This document shows, piece by piece, positions 43,939 through 54,954 of a stretch of DNA of 64,000 nt (positions are counted from its first letter, which is position 1; each line of letters opens with the position of its first letter). The position numbers and the translations under genes were made by a program. This DNA comes from Knufia peltigerae (taxonomy: Eukaryota; Ascomycota; Eurotiomycetes; Chaetothyriales; Trichomeriaceae), in NCBI GenBank assembly GCA_030247855.1, contig JAPDRN010000037.1, positions 124,001 to 188,000 on the forward strand, written 5' to 3'. The notes beneath the pieces were generated by a model. The model was given only the letters and a program-made list of their open reading frames with translations. It was not told the DNA's origin and made no database searches.

Positions 43939-44094
43939 ATGTCCCTGCCTGGCCTTGGGCTGGCGGAGCCGGAGGAACTGTCCACAGTCGAAACAACTCA
44001 ATACGAACTAACAAAGGAAGGTGAGTGGCGGTTCGAGGTCGCCGTGGGCAAGGACATCACGTCTCCTGCGCGCTTCTATAACCGTGGTGGTTAG
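43939..44094 (+). pseudogene. truncated 5' fragment of a CLP1-like mRNA cleavage factor gene
   Basis: The frame from the ATG at 43939 reads MSLPGLGLAEPEEL, then QYELTKEGEWRFEVAV and GKDIT. This matches my recollection of the conserved N-terminus of fungal Clp1, a pre-mRNA cleavage factor I subunit and polynucleotide-kinase-fold protein of about 450 residues. After GKDIT the similarity stops and the frame ends within twelve codons. I found no Walker A motif or later Clp1 sequence in the next 600 bp. It therefore looks like a broken copy left at a rearrangement junction, with the functional gene elsewhere. A missed intron is possible but was not found. Confidence 0.65.
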
Positions 44095-44667
44095 CTGTGG
44101 TCTGCGACTGCTGCACTCTTCGGTATCGATCTTGTTCTCGGATACACCCATACCACCACGAAATCCAGACCTGGACCTGGCCTTTAGTCGCATAGGAGCA
44201 GGTATTATCGTTCGGTTTCGAGCAACGTTTGGGTCCACTGGGCCCGTAGTCCCTTAATTATCATGAGCGCTAGGCACGGACGGAGTCGATTGCGCCACCA
44301 GAATTGAGGTCAGGGTTGAATGGTGCACAGGCAAAAACATCGAAAAGATTGTCTGGGGAAGACCATTGTACAGACAAAAGTAATATTTACTCGACTATTA
44401 CCTCTGATATTGCGTCTCCAATTACGGTTGACCCGCCTAGGTCAACCTCCGCTGCTTCTGCTCAGATTCTACGAAGTACCTACTCAAGGACCTTTCTCCT
44501 CTACAAGACGAGCATTGTTGGACAAAACAGAGTCAATTTTCCAGAAGTTACCAGTGGGATATCCAAAGTTGGTATACAGCCCTGAACCTAATGGATGAAT
44601 ATGTAACATTCGCTTCCTTATATTGCACCTTCAAATGAAACGCTATGCAATAGACGAAGAAATTCCA
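44095..44667. other. intergenic, no gene seen
   Basis: 573 bp between the CLP1 fragment and NUC1. Short open frames only, without recognisable content. Confidence 0.45.
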
Positions 44668-45732
44668 TCACCATCTACCACCTCCTGGTTGCGGCAATGG
44701 TGGCCGCGTCTGCTGCCTGGCCTTGTCAAATTCTCGAACGATGATCTCACATCTCACCTCTCTGCAGAGCTGTTTTCGTCTGTCTGAGGGCACTTTCTCA
44801 GCAAACATCAGTCCACTCGCTCTCTCGACCGCCTCCAACGGAACCTCAAAGTCCTTCAGACTTTTGGTGTTGGGGATCTCGGCGTTTGGCAGCACAAATG
44901 CCCCCAATGCCACTCTACCAGTCGGATCATTGGCAGCTTCTTCGCCAAAGATGATCTTGTAGAAGTGAGTCGGCACCGCCACGTTGGGAGGATTGCCAAT
45001 CATTTCATACGACACCATCCATTTTCCGTCTTTTTCATCCCTTTTAGGTAGATACAGTGGTCCCGTCACTACTCGTACGCTGGGATATCTCTTGGTCAAA
45101 TTTCGGCAGAATTCCTCAAAGTGCGCCCAGTAGTCTCGATTGAACCCCTCGCCGACTTGCGGACACATGTTGCTCAAAACAAAGGTGCTATCCATTGCCG
45201 GTTGCGACCATTTCGCATCGGCTGCGGGCACCTGGTGACCTCGGTCGTAGCCACTTCGTGCATAATCCGTCAATTTCGCCCGAAACATCGGAGGGACTGA
45301 AAGGTCCTCGTAGAAGACGCTGTTTCTGCGGGAGCCATTGTTCAGGAGTAACGATTGTGCTGTGAAATGCTCCGCAACCCAGTGTGGATTTCGTGTGAAC
45401 CGGTTGAAGGAGGACAGGTGTGAGGGCGTCGAGAGAGTGTCTGCAATCGGGCCAGGGAAGCCATACCGAAGTATTCCAGCTGGATCGACAGGGGACACTA
45501 CAGCTGGGAGGGCAGATTGCGTCGGTGCAATCACAGGGACTGGATTGGGTACCGCAACTGGTGCTGGCGGAGCAGGGACTGGGACGATGGGTTTCGGAGC
45601 AGCATCTTTTACTGGAGCAGTAGGTAATGGAACGGGTGTGCTTTTCGACGGTCGGGAGAAGATCAGAGCGCTGAGTGACGCGCCAGCCGCCGCAGACGTC
45701 GCAGCGACTATGGCGAGAGTCGTTTTCGACAT
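44668..45732 (-). CDS. NUC1: mitochondrial DNA/RNA non-specific endonuclease (NUC1/EndoG)
   Basis: 354 residues from the ATG at 45732. The start MSKTTLAIVAATSAAAGASLSAL is a short hydrophobic anchor or presequence, followed by a Pro/Val/Ala-rich linker (residues about 35-85) longer than in yeast Nuc1. The nuclease domain has ILRYGFPGP, the catalytic DRGHQVPAAD (His of DRGH), FVLSNMCPQVGEGFNRDYW with the metal-binding Asn, and YKIIFGEE. Known role: a mitochondrial intermembrane-space nuclease active in mtDNA turnover and apoptosis-like death. Upstream in-frame ATG at 45849 would mask the hydrophobic start. Divergent from the zinc transporter. Confidence 0.93.
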   Translation of the reverse strand: MSKTTLAIVAATSAAAGASLSALIFSRPSKSTPVPLPTAPVKDAAPKPIVPVPAPPAPVAVPNPVPVIAPTQSALPAVVSPVDPAGILRYGFPGPIADTLSTPSHLSSFNRFTRNPHWVAEHFTAQSLLLNNGSRRNSVFYEDLSVPPMFRAKLTDYARSGYDRGHQVPAADAKWSQPAMDSTFVLSNMCPQVGEGFNRDYWAHFEEFCRNLTKRYPSVRVVTGPLYLPKRDEKDGKWMVSYEMIGNPPNVAVPTHFYKIIFGEEAANDPTGRVALGAFVLPNAEIPNTKSLKDFEVPLEAVERASGLMFAEKVPSDRRKQLCREVRCEIIVREFDKARQQTRPPLPQPGGGRW

Positions 45733-46246
45733 GCCAGTCACGGGTATAGAGAGGTCAAAGGAGGTTTGCTCTGCGCGTGTGTTGAAGTTCGACAACCTCA
45801 AACATTTCTCCAAGTCCAGCGTGTAGCAGCCGCCAATCGGAAGGGTCATATCTAGGAGGCAGCATAAGGCTGCAGCAGGCTGCGCTAGGCAGCCCTCACC
45901 AGCCTATAAGGGCGAGATCATTAGGTCCCTTAGCATTCCTTAGGTAATATGATGGCATTTTGACTCGTCCGTGCAGGGCATGTTTTAAGGTCCTCGTATG
46001 GCCTTATGGAGTGTGCATCGCTCCTTACAAACTCGTTGGCCAGGGTCTGTCTATCTCTCCTCGACCTCATGTCTCCCATCTGGGTCCTTATACCTACCTG
46101 ATGTCATAGCCTCGATTAATATCAACACCATAACGAGTTACAAGCACATGCGCTACATACCGTCTCATACGCCTCATTGATTCCTCCGGTGGCGTCTCAC
46201 CGACCGAGTTCAGCGGCTGAACAATCAGTCGCCCATGTTCTTCACC
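45733..46246. promoter_or_regulatory. divergent promoter NUC1/zinc transporter
   Basis: 514 bp shared upstream region. I looked for a yeast-type zinc-responsive element and found only a half-match (TTTTAAGGT, about 45983-45991). Confidence 0.4.
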
Positions 46247-47895
46247 ATGGCCATCGACAATGATACTCGAGGGTGGATTATGGCATGTATCAGTGGTGTC
46301 GGTATGACTTCTTTTTCGCTTGAGGCATACAAGGTATTCTAACCTTTCGCAGCATGTGTATTGGGGGCATCTGTGATATGCATCGATACCATTCTCCGCC
46401 TCATCCCAGGCTGGCACGACTTCTCCATTTCTGAGAGTGACCAATTTCTGTCAGCATCACTCAGTCTGAGTTTTGGAGTCATGGTGCGTAGCCCGAAAGC
46501 AAACCTGGGAATTCTCGCAGCTAACCCTGTGCTTAGTTATTTTCCGCCTTATATTCCATGCTACCGCAGTCAAAGACCTACCTCAAGGATGCCGGCTACT
46601 CACCCAGGACCGCCTCGTTCATACTGATCGGACTCTTCCTAGCAGGTGTTATCGGTATTCGGGTCCTGTCACGCATCATCCATCAGTTCATCCCTTCCCA
46701 CGTTGTGGACTGCGATCACACCCACGACGAAGAGGAGGCTTTTCCAAAGGATCGTGAAGAGATGGAAGATCATTCACATGGTCATGAGCATACAAACGGC
46801 GTTCCTGTATCAAAGTGCCGCCCGCAGACTGCGGATGATGAAAACACCCCGCTACTTTTGCGCTCCGACAGTAAAAAGCGCCTCCCTGAAACGCAAGAAA
46901 CTGTTGGCGACGCAGCTTGTAGACAATCCTTTGTCACCGCACCGAGCAGTCGAAGGCCTTCGTTCATGCCTAAGACGCTGACCCGGACCTTCTCGAAATA
47001 TGTGACTGGTTGGAAGGAGAACTGCGACGAGATGGGACCATGTATGGGTTTCTCAGACCCTTGTGGACAGGACTGCTTCAAAGTTGTGCACAGGAGAGGA
47101 TCAATTCTCCCAGGCCACGGACCATTCACTCGAGCCCCAACCTGGCGCACCACAGTTAACGACGTACGGGTTGCACCACTCGCAGAGGAGGACGAGAGAT
47201 CTTCCGCAAACGGCTCAACTCTACCCCAAGTCAACTCTCATACACAAAGACTCCACGTGGGACGGTCACGATCATCCACCCACCATTTCCACCACATTGA
47301 CCATGGACACCAAGAAGAGGGTCTTCGCCGCCCTTCGCACCACTCTCACCACTCCCATCATTCTCATCAGTCCAGTTCGGCCGTCGGCCAGGAGCATCAT
47401 CATCATGTGCCGACAAATGCATTCATGTCCATTGGTTTACAGACCTCGGTAGCTATAGCTTTACATAAGGCGCCGGAAGGGTTCATTACCTATGCGACCA
47501 ATCATGCCAATCCTCAGCTGGGATTTGCTGTGTTCATGGCTCTCTTCATACACAACATCACCGAAGGGTATGCCATGTCTCTTCCCTTATACCTTGCCCT
47601 TGACTCTCGATTCAAAGCCATCGTCTGGTCATCCTTCCTGGGAGGTGCATCCCAGCCATTAGGAGCAGGCATTGCGGCCCTCTGGTTCAAAGTGGCCAAC
47701 CGGACAAGCATGGGAGCACCCACCGAAGGGGTATATGGCGGCATGTTTGCGGTCACTGCAGGGGTCATGACCAGCGTAGCCCTTTCGCTCTTTTCCGAAA
47801 GTCTTTCGCTTTCTCACAACAAGGGCACTTGCATTGCTTTTGCATTTTTGGGAATGGGAATTTTGGGCTTCAGTTTTGCATTGACAGCGAGCTAG
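46247..47895 (+). CDS. ZIP-family zinc transporter, vacuolar Zrt3-like
   Basis: Exons 46247-46301, 46353-46483 and 46537-47895 encode 514 residues; the junctions give SGVACVLGASVICID and FGVMLFSALYSML. The start has a good context (caccATGGcc); another ATG lies 12 nt upstream. The first helix (ACVLGASVICIDTILRL) and TYLKDAGYSPRTASFILIGLF are typical of Zrt3. A long His-rich loop (residues about 115-345, with THDEEE, HSHGHEH, HHFHHIDHGH and HHSHHSHHSHQ) should bind zinc. The metal-transport helices read ALHKAPEGFITYAT and ALFIHNITEGYAMSLP, with His and Glu ligands. Known yeast role: release of stored zinc from the vacuole. Confidence 0.9.
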
Positions 47896-49575
47896 TTTTG
47901 ATGGGGTGCATGGAAAACAAAAGGTTTATTGTTATTGTTATAGCGACGCAGCGATGAGCGATGAATATAGAGTTATATATTATTATTGGATACGGAGTAC
48001 CTCATTTTGCACTTGGTAACATATTGTGTCACTCGACGTCGTTGCCACCTTCAACGATCTGTAGTCGCTTTAGTTTTGGTTTGATGCAGAAGGACTGCCA
48101 GTGAAGGTCCATCTGATCAAAATTTGTGCAAGTTCCTCAACTGTAGCGCTCACATGGGGATCAAGATTCATTCAAGATTCATTCAAGACTCATCCCCCGA
48201 GAGAGAGAGAGGGGCGCTCTGTCGACTGGAAAGCAGGGGATTGCCAATTCATATTGTCTTTTTTTTTCTTTTTGGAAAACCCAAAAAAAAGTCTCTTGAT
48301 TATACTAATAACCACCACGACTTTGAGCTTTGGCAAACTTGTGTAGGAAGGGAAATTCTGACTTGCACGAGAGTCGACGAGACAAAGACCCAAAAAAAGA
48401 CCCAAAAAGACTTGGAGAGGCACCTTGTTTGCGTGGTACAGTTTTTGTGACGTCCCACTGTTCAATGACCTAGAAAGAGTACTAAATGGGTACTGAGGTG
48501 ACTATCCAGGTACCTACCAAAGGTACTTTGAAGGACTATACGGAGTATGTAACTTGTACTTTGGTGTCTTGTAATCTACTGTAGGTACCTATTGTATTAT
48601 ACTAATAAGGTGGAGGGAGCCCTTACTAGAGGTGGGTACTAGAACAACGGCTGCCTACCAGGTAAAGTATTTACTACTGCAGAGGCACCCAATGCTTCTC
48701 TGGCGGCGGCCACCTGGCTATGCATGTGTATGCTTACTGAGCTAATGGTACGGATACTACTCCGTACCAAGGGGGCATACATATTGTAGTAATAAGGGTT
48801 CCAGAATTCTCAGGCTACCTCTTGTTGAATCTCCACATTCTTCAGCCTGTTGCAAAAAGAAAAAAAAAACAAGTAACATCTCACCCAATGTTCTTCATTC
48901 ACAACCTACAATGTAGTCTGTACAATGTTTTCTATCTCTCTCTCTCTCTCTCTCTTTCAGAAAGATGAGATCAGGATTACATCCCGAGTGGCATGATATC
49001 GTAATGTACGACTACATGAGACAAGAGTAAGGTGAGTACAAGGACTGCCATCCTTTACCGCCAAACCCCCCCGGTCGGATACATGCATATCTTGTACTTT
49101 CCTCCTCCCCGTACCAAACAGAAATTCCGCCTCGTTGCCTTGCCTTCGCCTTGCCGGTTTGACTCAGAGGGCCAGTCACTGGCGAGTGTGGCCTTTTTGC
49201 AGCCTGCATGCATTTTTCATTCCTTCTGCAGGCACCAAGAAGGAGTTGCCCCTCTATTGAGTCTACTGAAAAAGGGTCTCGCTCCGGGCGCCTACTTCAC
49301 TCATCCTTCGTCTACCTGGCCTCTTCTCACTTTACAATACACTACGACCACCCAAAGTTCCCTCCTCTTCCTGGATCTTCGGACCTTACAAACTCACCTA
49401 CCTAAAGGCTAAGGTTGACTCGGACACCCAATGGTGCATTGACGAGCAGGCAACAGGCCCCCACTAGCGAGCAACCTAGTAGGTATCCGTCGATTCAACT
49501 AGGCCTACCTTTCTCTCACTTCAAAAGGTATATAGAGGGAGCCTTTGGACGTTCTGCGCCTCGCCTCTTGATACC
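47896..49575. other. 1.68 kb intergenic stretch rich in short repeats
   Basis: No supported gene. It contains three TACTCCGTA/TACGGAGTA copies (47991-47999, 48539-48547, 48758-48766), a GA tract (about 48199-48211), homopolymer T and A runs, a CT microsatellite, and palindromic GGTACC-centred stretches near 48509-48525 and 48583-48592. Confidence 0.55.
48934..48955. repeat. (TC)n microsatellite
   Basis: About eleven TC units, ending in ctctctttcag, in the noncoding stretch before the AAA ATPase gene. Confidence 0.95.
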
Positions 49576-51905
49576 ATGAAACGTCTACCACATAGAACAA
49601 ACCGTCTATCGTTTTTCAGAGACGACCACATCATGGCATTCGCTCGAGAAGCCGGACTGAACGTGGGGCGACCACGATCCCCCGTGGGCGGCCAGGGAAG
49701 GAGGGCGCCCGAGGCGGTGTCGATCAACAAGACCGAAAAGGGCAAAGAGAAAGAAAACGCCGGCGAAGACGAAGGACCCAAAGAGCCAGAGGTGCCTCAG
49801 GGTAGCATCACCCAGGCCAAGAACCTCTACTCCAAAAGGGACAACGACGGCAAATACCAATGGGTGACTGAAGAGCCAGACGACGCCGTCGACGCCGCCG
49901 AGAACAGCGAGACCGCCCGCTACGCTTTTCTCGTGCGGAACAAGAAAAGCTACGACAGTCGGAAGAAGTACGACATCGACTCCATCATCGTCCAGTCCCC
50001 GTGGTTGAAGAAGTCACTGGGCGTGATGTTCGAAGACTACCCGGGCATCACGACCAATCTGGAGCGGCTCGTCTTTCGGGCTCCGTTGCACCCGTTCGTC
50101 CACCGTTGGGATAAGCTGCTCGCGTTGCTGGAGCAGGACGACTTTGAGGACCCCATCGCCAAAGAACACCTCCGGCTTTTTCACGACGTCGTGTATGAGG
50201 AGCTCAAGAACGCCATCGCGGCAAAGCTCGACCTGGTCAAGAACGGGGTCATCACCTTTGAGTACCTCTGGACCATCTTCGAGCCGCAGACTCTGGTCTA
50301 CAGCGTCAGAGACAACAAGGAGTGTGTCTTCAAGCTCAACTCGTCCCACACGGCTGTCGACCAGCGCGCCGGCTTGCAGTATCTGTCCCTCGACGTCTGG
50401 TCCTGCGACTGGGACGGCACCAAGTTTGGTCGGAACAGCACCGAGCTCAAGAACTACGAGTTCTCTGGGACGACCCCGATCAGTTCTCTGGCGGCCTTTC
50501 CCCTTGAATTCCACCCGTCCAAGAAGCAGCTGAAGTTGTCCTTGATCGCGCGGGGAAAGCTCTTCGAACGGTTCGCAGGCTACCACTATCAGGCGTACCG
50601 GGGCGTCGCTCTGGGGTACGGTCGTTGCGGCATGATCCGACACAACATCGAATCCCGGGTCATCATCGACTGCGAGGCCCATAATCGATTTCTGCCCAAC
50701 TATGCCACCTACCTCGACTCGTTGCCCCAAACCAGGCGGGGTTCGAGTGGCACAACATCGAGCGGGACCGGGTCCGACGACGACTATGACGAATTCTCGT
50801 GCGACGATACACCACCGATCTTCCTCGGGACGACTCCCAGCTCCGGTGAACTCGATGACGCAGGCATCATGAAGCAGAAGCATCGGCCTTTGACCACACA
50901 AGAGCTGCTCCTCACTGTGCCGTACGTCAAAGGGTATGCTATCAAGAACAAGAAGTGGTTGTGGTTCTACGTGGACCAGATTGAGCCAATCAGGTTCGCC
51001 GACAATGCGTTCTCTTCGCTCGTGCTCCCATCGGAGCAAAAGTCGCTGATTCGCGCCTTTGTGGAATCCCAAGTGAAGTACAAGAACGATTTTGACGATG
51101 TCATCGCCGGCAAAGGTCGGGGAATGATCATGCTCTTGGCGGGCCCGCCGGGCGTGGGAAAGACTCTGACGAGCGAGAGTGTGGCCGAGGACATGCGTGT
51201 GCCATTGTACTGCATGAGTGCTGGGGACCTGGGTTTGGACCCGTCGGGTATTGAAGGTATGTGTACTCGTTTCCGCTGTGCCTTTCTGTCGTGCCTCGAA
51301 TACTCACGTGCTGTGTGTGGTGTTGCAGAATCCCTGAACCTCGTGCTGGACATGGTCAGCAAGTGGAATGCCGTGTTGCTGCTCGACGAAGCAGATGTCT
51401 TCCTCGAATCACGCAGTTCCAATGACCTTGAGAGAAACAAGATGGTCTCCATCTTCCTGCGTGTTTTGGTGAGTAGCCCCGGAAACTCCTCTGCACCGTG
51501 ATGATCGTCAACACCCTCTTGTCACAATCACTGGGTGACATGCTGACACAAAAGTGACACCAGGAATATTACGAGGGAGTTTTGTTCTTGACCACCAACC
51601 GAATCCGCAATATCGACGCCGCTTTCCACTCTCGGATCCACGTCACCATCAACTACCCCAATCTTTCCATTGATTCCCGTCGGCATGTGTGGCAGACGTT
51701 CCTCGGAAAAGACAGCAGCGTGACTGAGAAAGACATTGATCGTCTAGCTTCGGTGGACCTGAACGGCCGACAAATCAAAAACATGCTGAAGACGGCACAG
51801 ATGCTTGCACGAAGCCAGGAACAAGGAAATGGCGAACGTGGAAAGGTGGGCATGAATCACATCGAGACGGTGCTCGCCATTGAACGAGGCACATCCTGGG
51901 AGTGA
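49576..51905 (+). CDS. AAA-family ATPase, fungal DUF7025 type
   Basis: Exons 49576-51256, 51329-51468 and 51564-51905 encode 720 residues; the junctions give DPSGIEESLNLVLDM and FLRVLEYYEGVLFLTTNR. The N-terminal half matches a fungal-specific domain (DSIIVQSPWLKKSLG, WTIFEPQTLVYS, YQAYRGVALGYGRC). The single AAA module has Walker A AGPPGVGKTLTSE, Walker B AVLLLDEADVFLE, sensor LTTNR and an arginine-finger region AFHSRIHVTINYP. An acidic Ser/Gly/Asp-rich linker (SSGTTSSGTGSDDDYDEF) separates the halves. This family is abundant in filamentous fungi and its function is unknown to me. A second in-frame ATG at 49633 is a possible start. Confidence 0.9.
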
Positions 51906-54177
51906 TTGGTGGGGGCAACTCACGGAGTACATTTAGGCCGACATACGTGCATGCATGCATGCATGCAAATGCAAGAGTTGTGATGGCCGCAGAAGAGGCC
52001 GGGCTGTGGATGGAAAAGAAGCAATGGGGCTGGGGTGAGGGAAGTGCAGGATGGGACTTTCTTAGAGTTAGTTGCCTGAGGTCATTTTGCCCGTCTTTGC
52101 GGCGTCCGGCGCTGCTTTTGGCGTGATGAGTATTCCGTAGCTGGGCCGTACAAGAATTCCGTACGACGACGAGGCCATGAACAATACAATCACCCAATAG
52201 ATCGTATCACGAAATTGTTCTCTTTGAGGTAACCGTGCAATAATTCCACTTGCAACCCATAGCTGCGGATAAGAAATCCTTCTCTCGCCCTCCCACAAAT
52301 AGCTGTTGTCCCAGGGTTGGCGCAGCAGCCAAGACCGAGGCGATGACTGAGAGATAGAGAGCGAGAGGGAGGGAGGTTGGACCCCAGAGGCGGCCCCGGT
52401 AAGCCGGCAGCCCGGGTGGCGTTTTTTGACGAAGTACCCAATTCTTGTATCCGTACAGACTTGCCTGTACTGTACTAGACGGCTCTTTAACCGAGAGTCT
52501 TTTTGGCCCGTTAAGCCCACAAGAGCTTGGAAGATGGTGGCAGGGTGTCTCGCAGCCGCATCGAATGATATTTTGTTGTCCGTCAGGTACGGACTACGGG
52601 TATGTACGAGTGCCTGATTGACGTGCGTTCGGACTGCGCGGGCAAGACTTTGGCGGACTTCTTCTTCTTCTTCCGTACAGTGATGATGAGCATATTATTG
52701 ACGCTTGCAGATGCTCCCCCTCGTGGTTCAAAGGCAGTCGGTCGTACAAACTAAGTATATCCATACGGGCGCAGAGAAGTCTGTGCATTGGAAGATCCCT
52801 CGTGGGATCGTTTTTTTAAGGTGTTGGCCAATGCGGTGTCACATTCGCTGTCATGAGCCTCTTGCGATGTGCATGATGGTCAACTGCATTGTCCGTCGAG
52901 AATTACCAGACGTTAGCTGAGGGACTCGAACAAGGTACGGACAAGAGGTCGGTCATACTTTCCAGGTTTTGGGCCCTTCCATGGATTGTCGGAAAGAAAG
53001 AACAAAAAGTCGTTGGCTGGGTTTCAAACATGACCAACCAAGCAGCCTGCTCGGTGACGGCGGATGCTGAATGAGTATGTAAAGTACTCCGTAAGTCCCG
53101 CGGGGATCCTTGTCGCGTGGGCCTCTGTACGACTCACTGTACTCGTACTCATTGTGCCCTTGAGTACCTAGGTAAGGGTCTTTCTTTGGGCTCGTAGGCT
53201 CACTTGGGGCGACTTTTGCAGGGGCCTCACAGGCTGTACAGCGGGCAGGCATTTGGGCTTCTAACCAGTCAACAGCACCAACAGTGACGAGATGCGGGGG
53301 AGGCCAAGCTTAAAGAATAAGCTTAAGCCCGGTTGAGATTGGGCCGATGCTATTTACAACCACCACTAAAGGACGGAGTAGACATGACAACTCGCCAGGC
53401 TGGGAAAAGCTTCCCTGGCCTCGTCTCCTGGTAACCCGTCATCAACACCCCTACTGCTTTCCCACACTTCACATCCGGCAATCCTGCTGGGGACATCACT
53501 TCCATCGGCCTCTCACAGTCAGCCGAAAGCTTCCTGAACCTGCATCCTGGCCATGCATGTCGCAAATCCTGCATTCACTTTTGCCGCCCCCTCCCAGCAT
53601 CAGCCTCTTCCACTCCACATCCTGCTGCCGTACGGACGGATGTTGAAGCGAGAATCAGCTGAGGCGAAAATCACACTTTCAAGAAAAGAGAAGCCCTAAG
53701 CCTGCCTTGCATAGCTAGCCAAACCTGGTCTAGCCCGGTCAACTCCTCACCAACCTCATCCAGTTCGCCGCAGGAAAGTAACATATGTCTCAGCGCGGAT
53801 TGCAGACCGGGCAGATATACACGACCAACCTCGTGAGCTTTCATCCGGGATGTACAGGATGAGCTATGCGGAGTATGTTGATCTATAAAGTCTGCATGGT
53901 AAGTCGTCCGCCATTGTGTCTCTTTCTCTTCTTCCTTTTCCTCCATCCCATCCAGAAAGAATCCAGAGACAGCCAGCTTTTGAGAAAGGAGCACCACCCA
54001 CCCAACAGCCCTCCCCAAAACCCTCGTTTTCCTAGGGAACATCTCTCTACCTCTCTGACTCTCGCTACCTCATCATCATCATCGTCAAGCATATTGCCCT
54101 TCGTTGATTGATTGGTTCCCTCTGCCCACCCTCGTTGCCCACTCACTACACACGGACTCCGTACGCAAACCGCAAAC
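51906..54177. other. 2.27 kb intergenic stretch
   Basis: No supported gene. It contains an ATGC tetranucleotide repeat (about 51949-51967), a TACTCCGTA copy (53085-53093) and a CATCAT run (about 54070-54083). A TATAAA (53884-53889) lies about 290 bp upstream of the repeat-protein start and may be its TATA box. Confidence 0.5.
51949..51967. repeat. (ATGC)n microsatellite
   Basis: Four to five self-complementary GCAT units about 45 bp after the AAA ATPase stop codon. Confidence 0.9.
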
Positions 54178-54954
54178 ATGAAGTCCTTCGCTACTACTGC
54201 TCTTCTCATCGCTGGTGCCAGTGCCGCTGCTTTGCCTGGGGCCCCAGGCAACTCAGCTGGCGCCGGTGGCTCATGGGGTGACTGGACCTCGGCGAGCTGT
54301 GTCCCCAGCACCACCACCGAGTACTCGACTGCGTGGAGCACGGCCTGGTCGACGGCCTGGTCAACGGCTTGGTCGACTGCCTATTCCACCGTGACAACTG
54401 TCCAGGTCAGCACTGCCACTGTCCCGGTCACTCAGTTCTCGACCGTGACCGTGCCCACCACCGTCGTCAAGACTGTCCCAACTACTGTCCCGGTCACTGT
54501 CCCAGTCACCCAGTTCTCAACCGTGACTGTGCCAACTACTGTCGTCAAGACCGTGCCAACCACCGTTCCAGTTACCGTTCCGGTCACTCAATTCTCAACT
54601 GTGACTGTGCCCACGACCGTCCAGGTCAGTGTTCCAGTCACAGTCCCAGTCACTCAATTCTCGACTGTCACGGTGCCAACGACCGTCGTCAAGCCGACAA
54701 CCCTCTACAACACCGTGACGACCGTCAGTGTCAGCGTCAGCACCGCGACCGTCCCCACGACCGTCGTCTCGACTGTCGTCAAGCCAGTCCCAACGACAGT
54801 CACTGTGCCCACCACGGTTCAGGTCCCAACCACCATCCCCACCACAGTCTACACCACCGTCTACTCGACTGTGACTCCTGCAGCTGAGACACAAGTCGTC
54901 ACCGTGACTGCCTCTTGCAGCCAAGGTTGGGGTGACTGGACGAGCAAGAGATAG
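54178..54954 (+). CDS. secreted Thr/Val repeat protein bracketed by WGDWTS motifs
   Basis: 258 residues, single exon, ATG in good context (gcaaacATGA). Residues 1-18 (MKSFATTALLIAGASAAA) are a signal peptide. WGDWTS at 33-38 is followed by a cysteine (41), then a WSTA tandem (about 51-69). A Thr/Val/Pro core carries four copies of PVTQFSTVTVPTTV joined by VKTVPTTVPVTV-type spacers. At the C-terminus a cysteine (247) precedes a second WGDWTS (251-256) and a terminal KR. These are the only two cysteines, so one disulfide could join the ends. The near-absence of charged residues and alternating Val/Thr suggest beta-strands. It could be a wall or adhesin-like protein. I do not recognise a family. 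Confidence 0.8.
   Translation: MKSFATTALLIAGASAAALPGAPGNSAGAGGSWGDWTSASCVPSTTTEYSTAWSTAWSTAWSTAWSTAYSTVTTVQVSTATVPVTQFSTVTVPTTVVKTVPTTVPVTVPVTQFSTVTVPTTVVKTVPTTVPVTVPVTQFSTVTVPTTVQVSVPVTVPVTQFSTVTVPTTVVKPTTLYNTVTTVSVSVSTATVPTTVVSTVVKPVPTTVTVPTTVQVPTTIPTTVYTTVYSTVTPAAETQVVTVTASCSQGWGDWTSKR
54330..54930 (+). repeat. internal coding minisatellite of the Thr/Val protein
   Basis: A WSTA tandem is followed by a block in which a unit of about 63-75 bp containing the PVTQFSTVTVPTTV codons recurs four times with few synonymous changes. Such arrays change length by recombination. Confidence 0.8.

Noticed and set aside
45980..45995. Zinc-responsive element upstream of the ZIP transporter
   Set aside because: Only half of the Zap1-type ACC...GGT pattern is present; too weak to list as a site.
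50014..51072. 352-codon frame on the minus strand
   Set aside because: It is a shadow of the AAA ATPase exon, again from GC-rich third positions; it has no recognisable domain.
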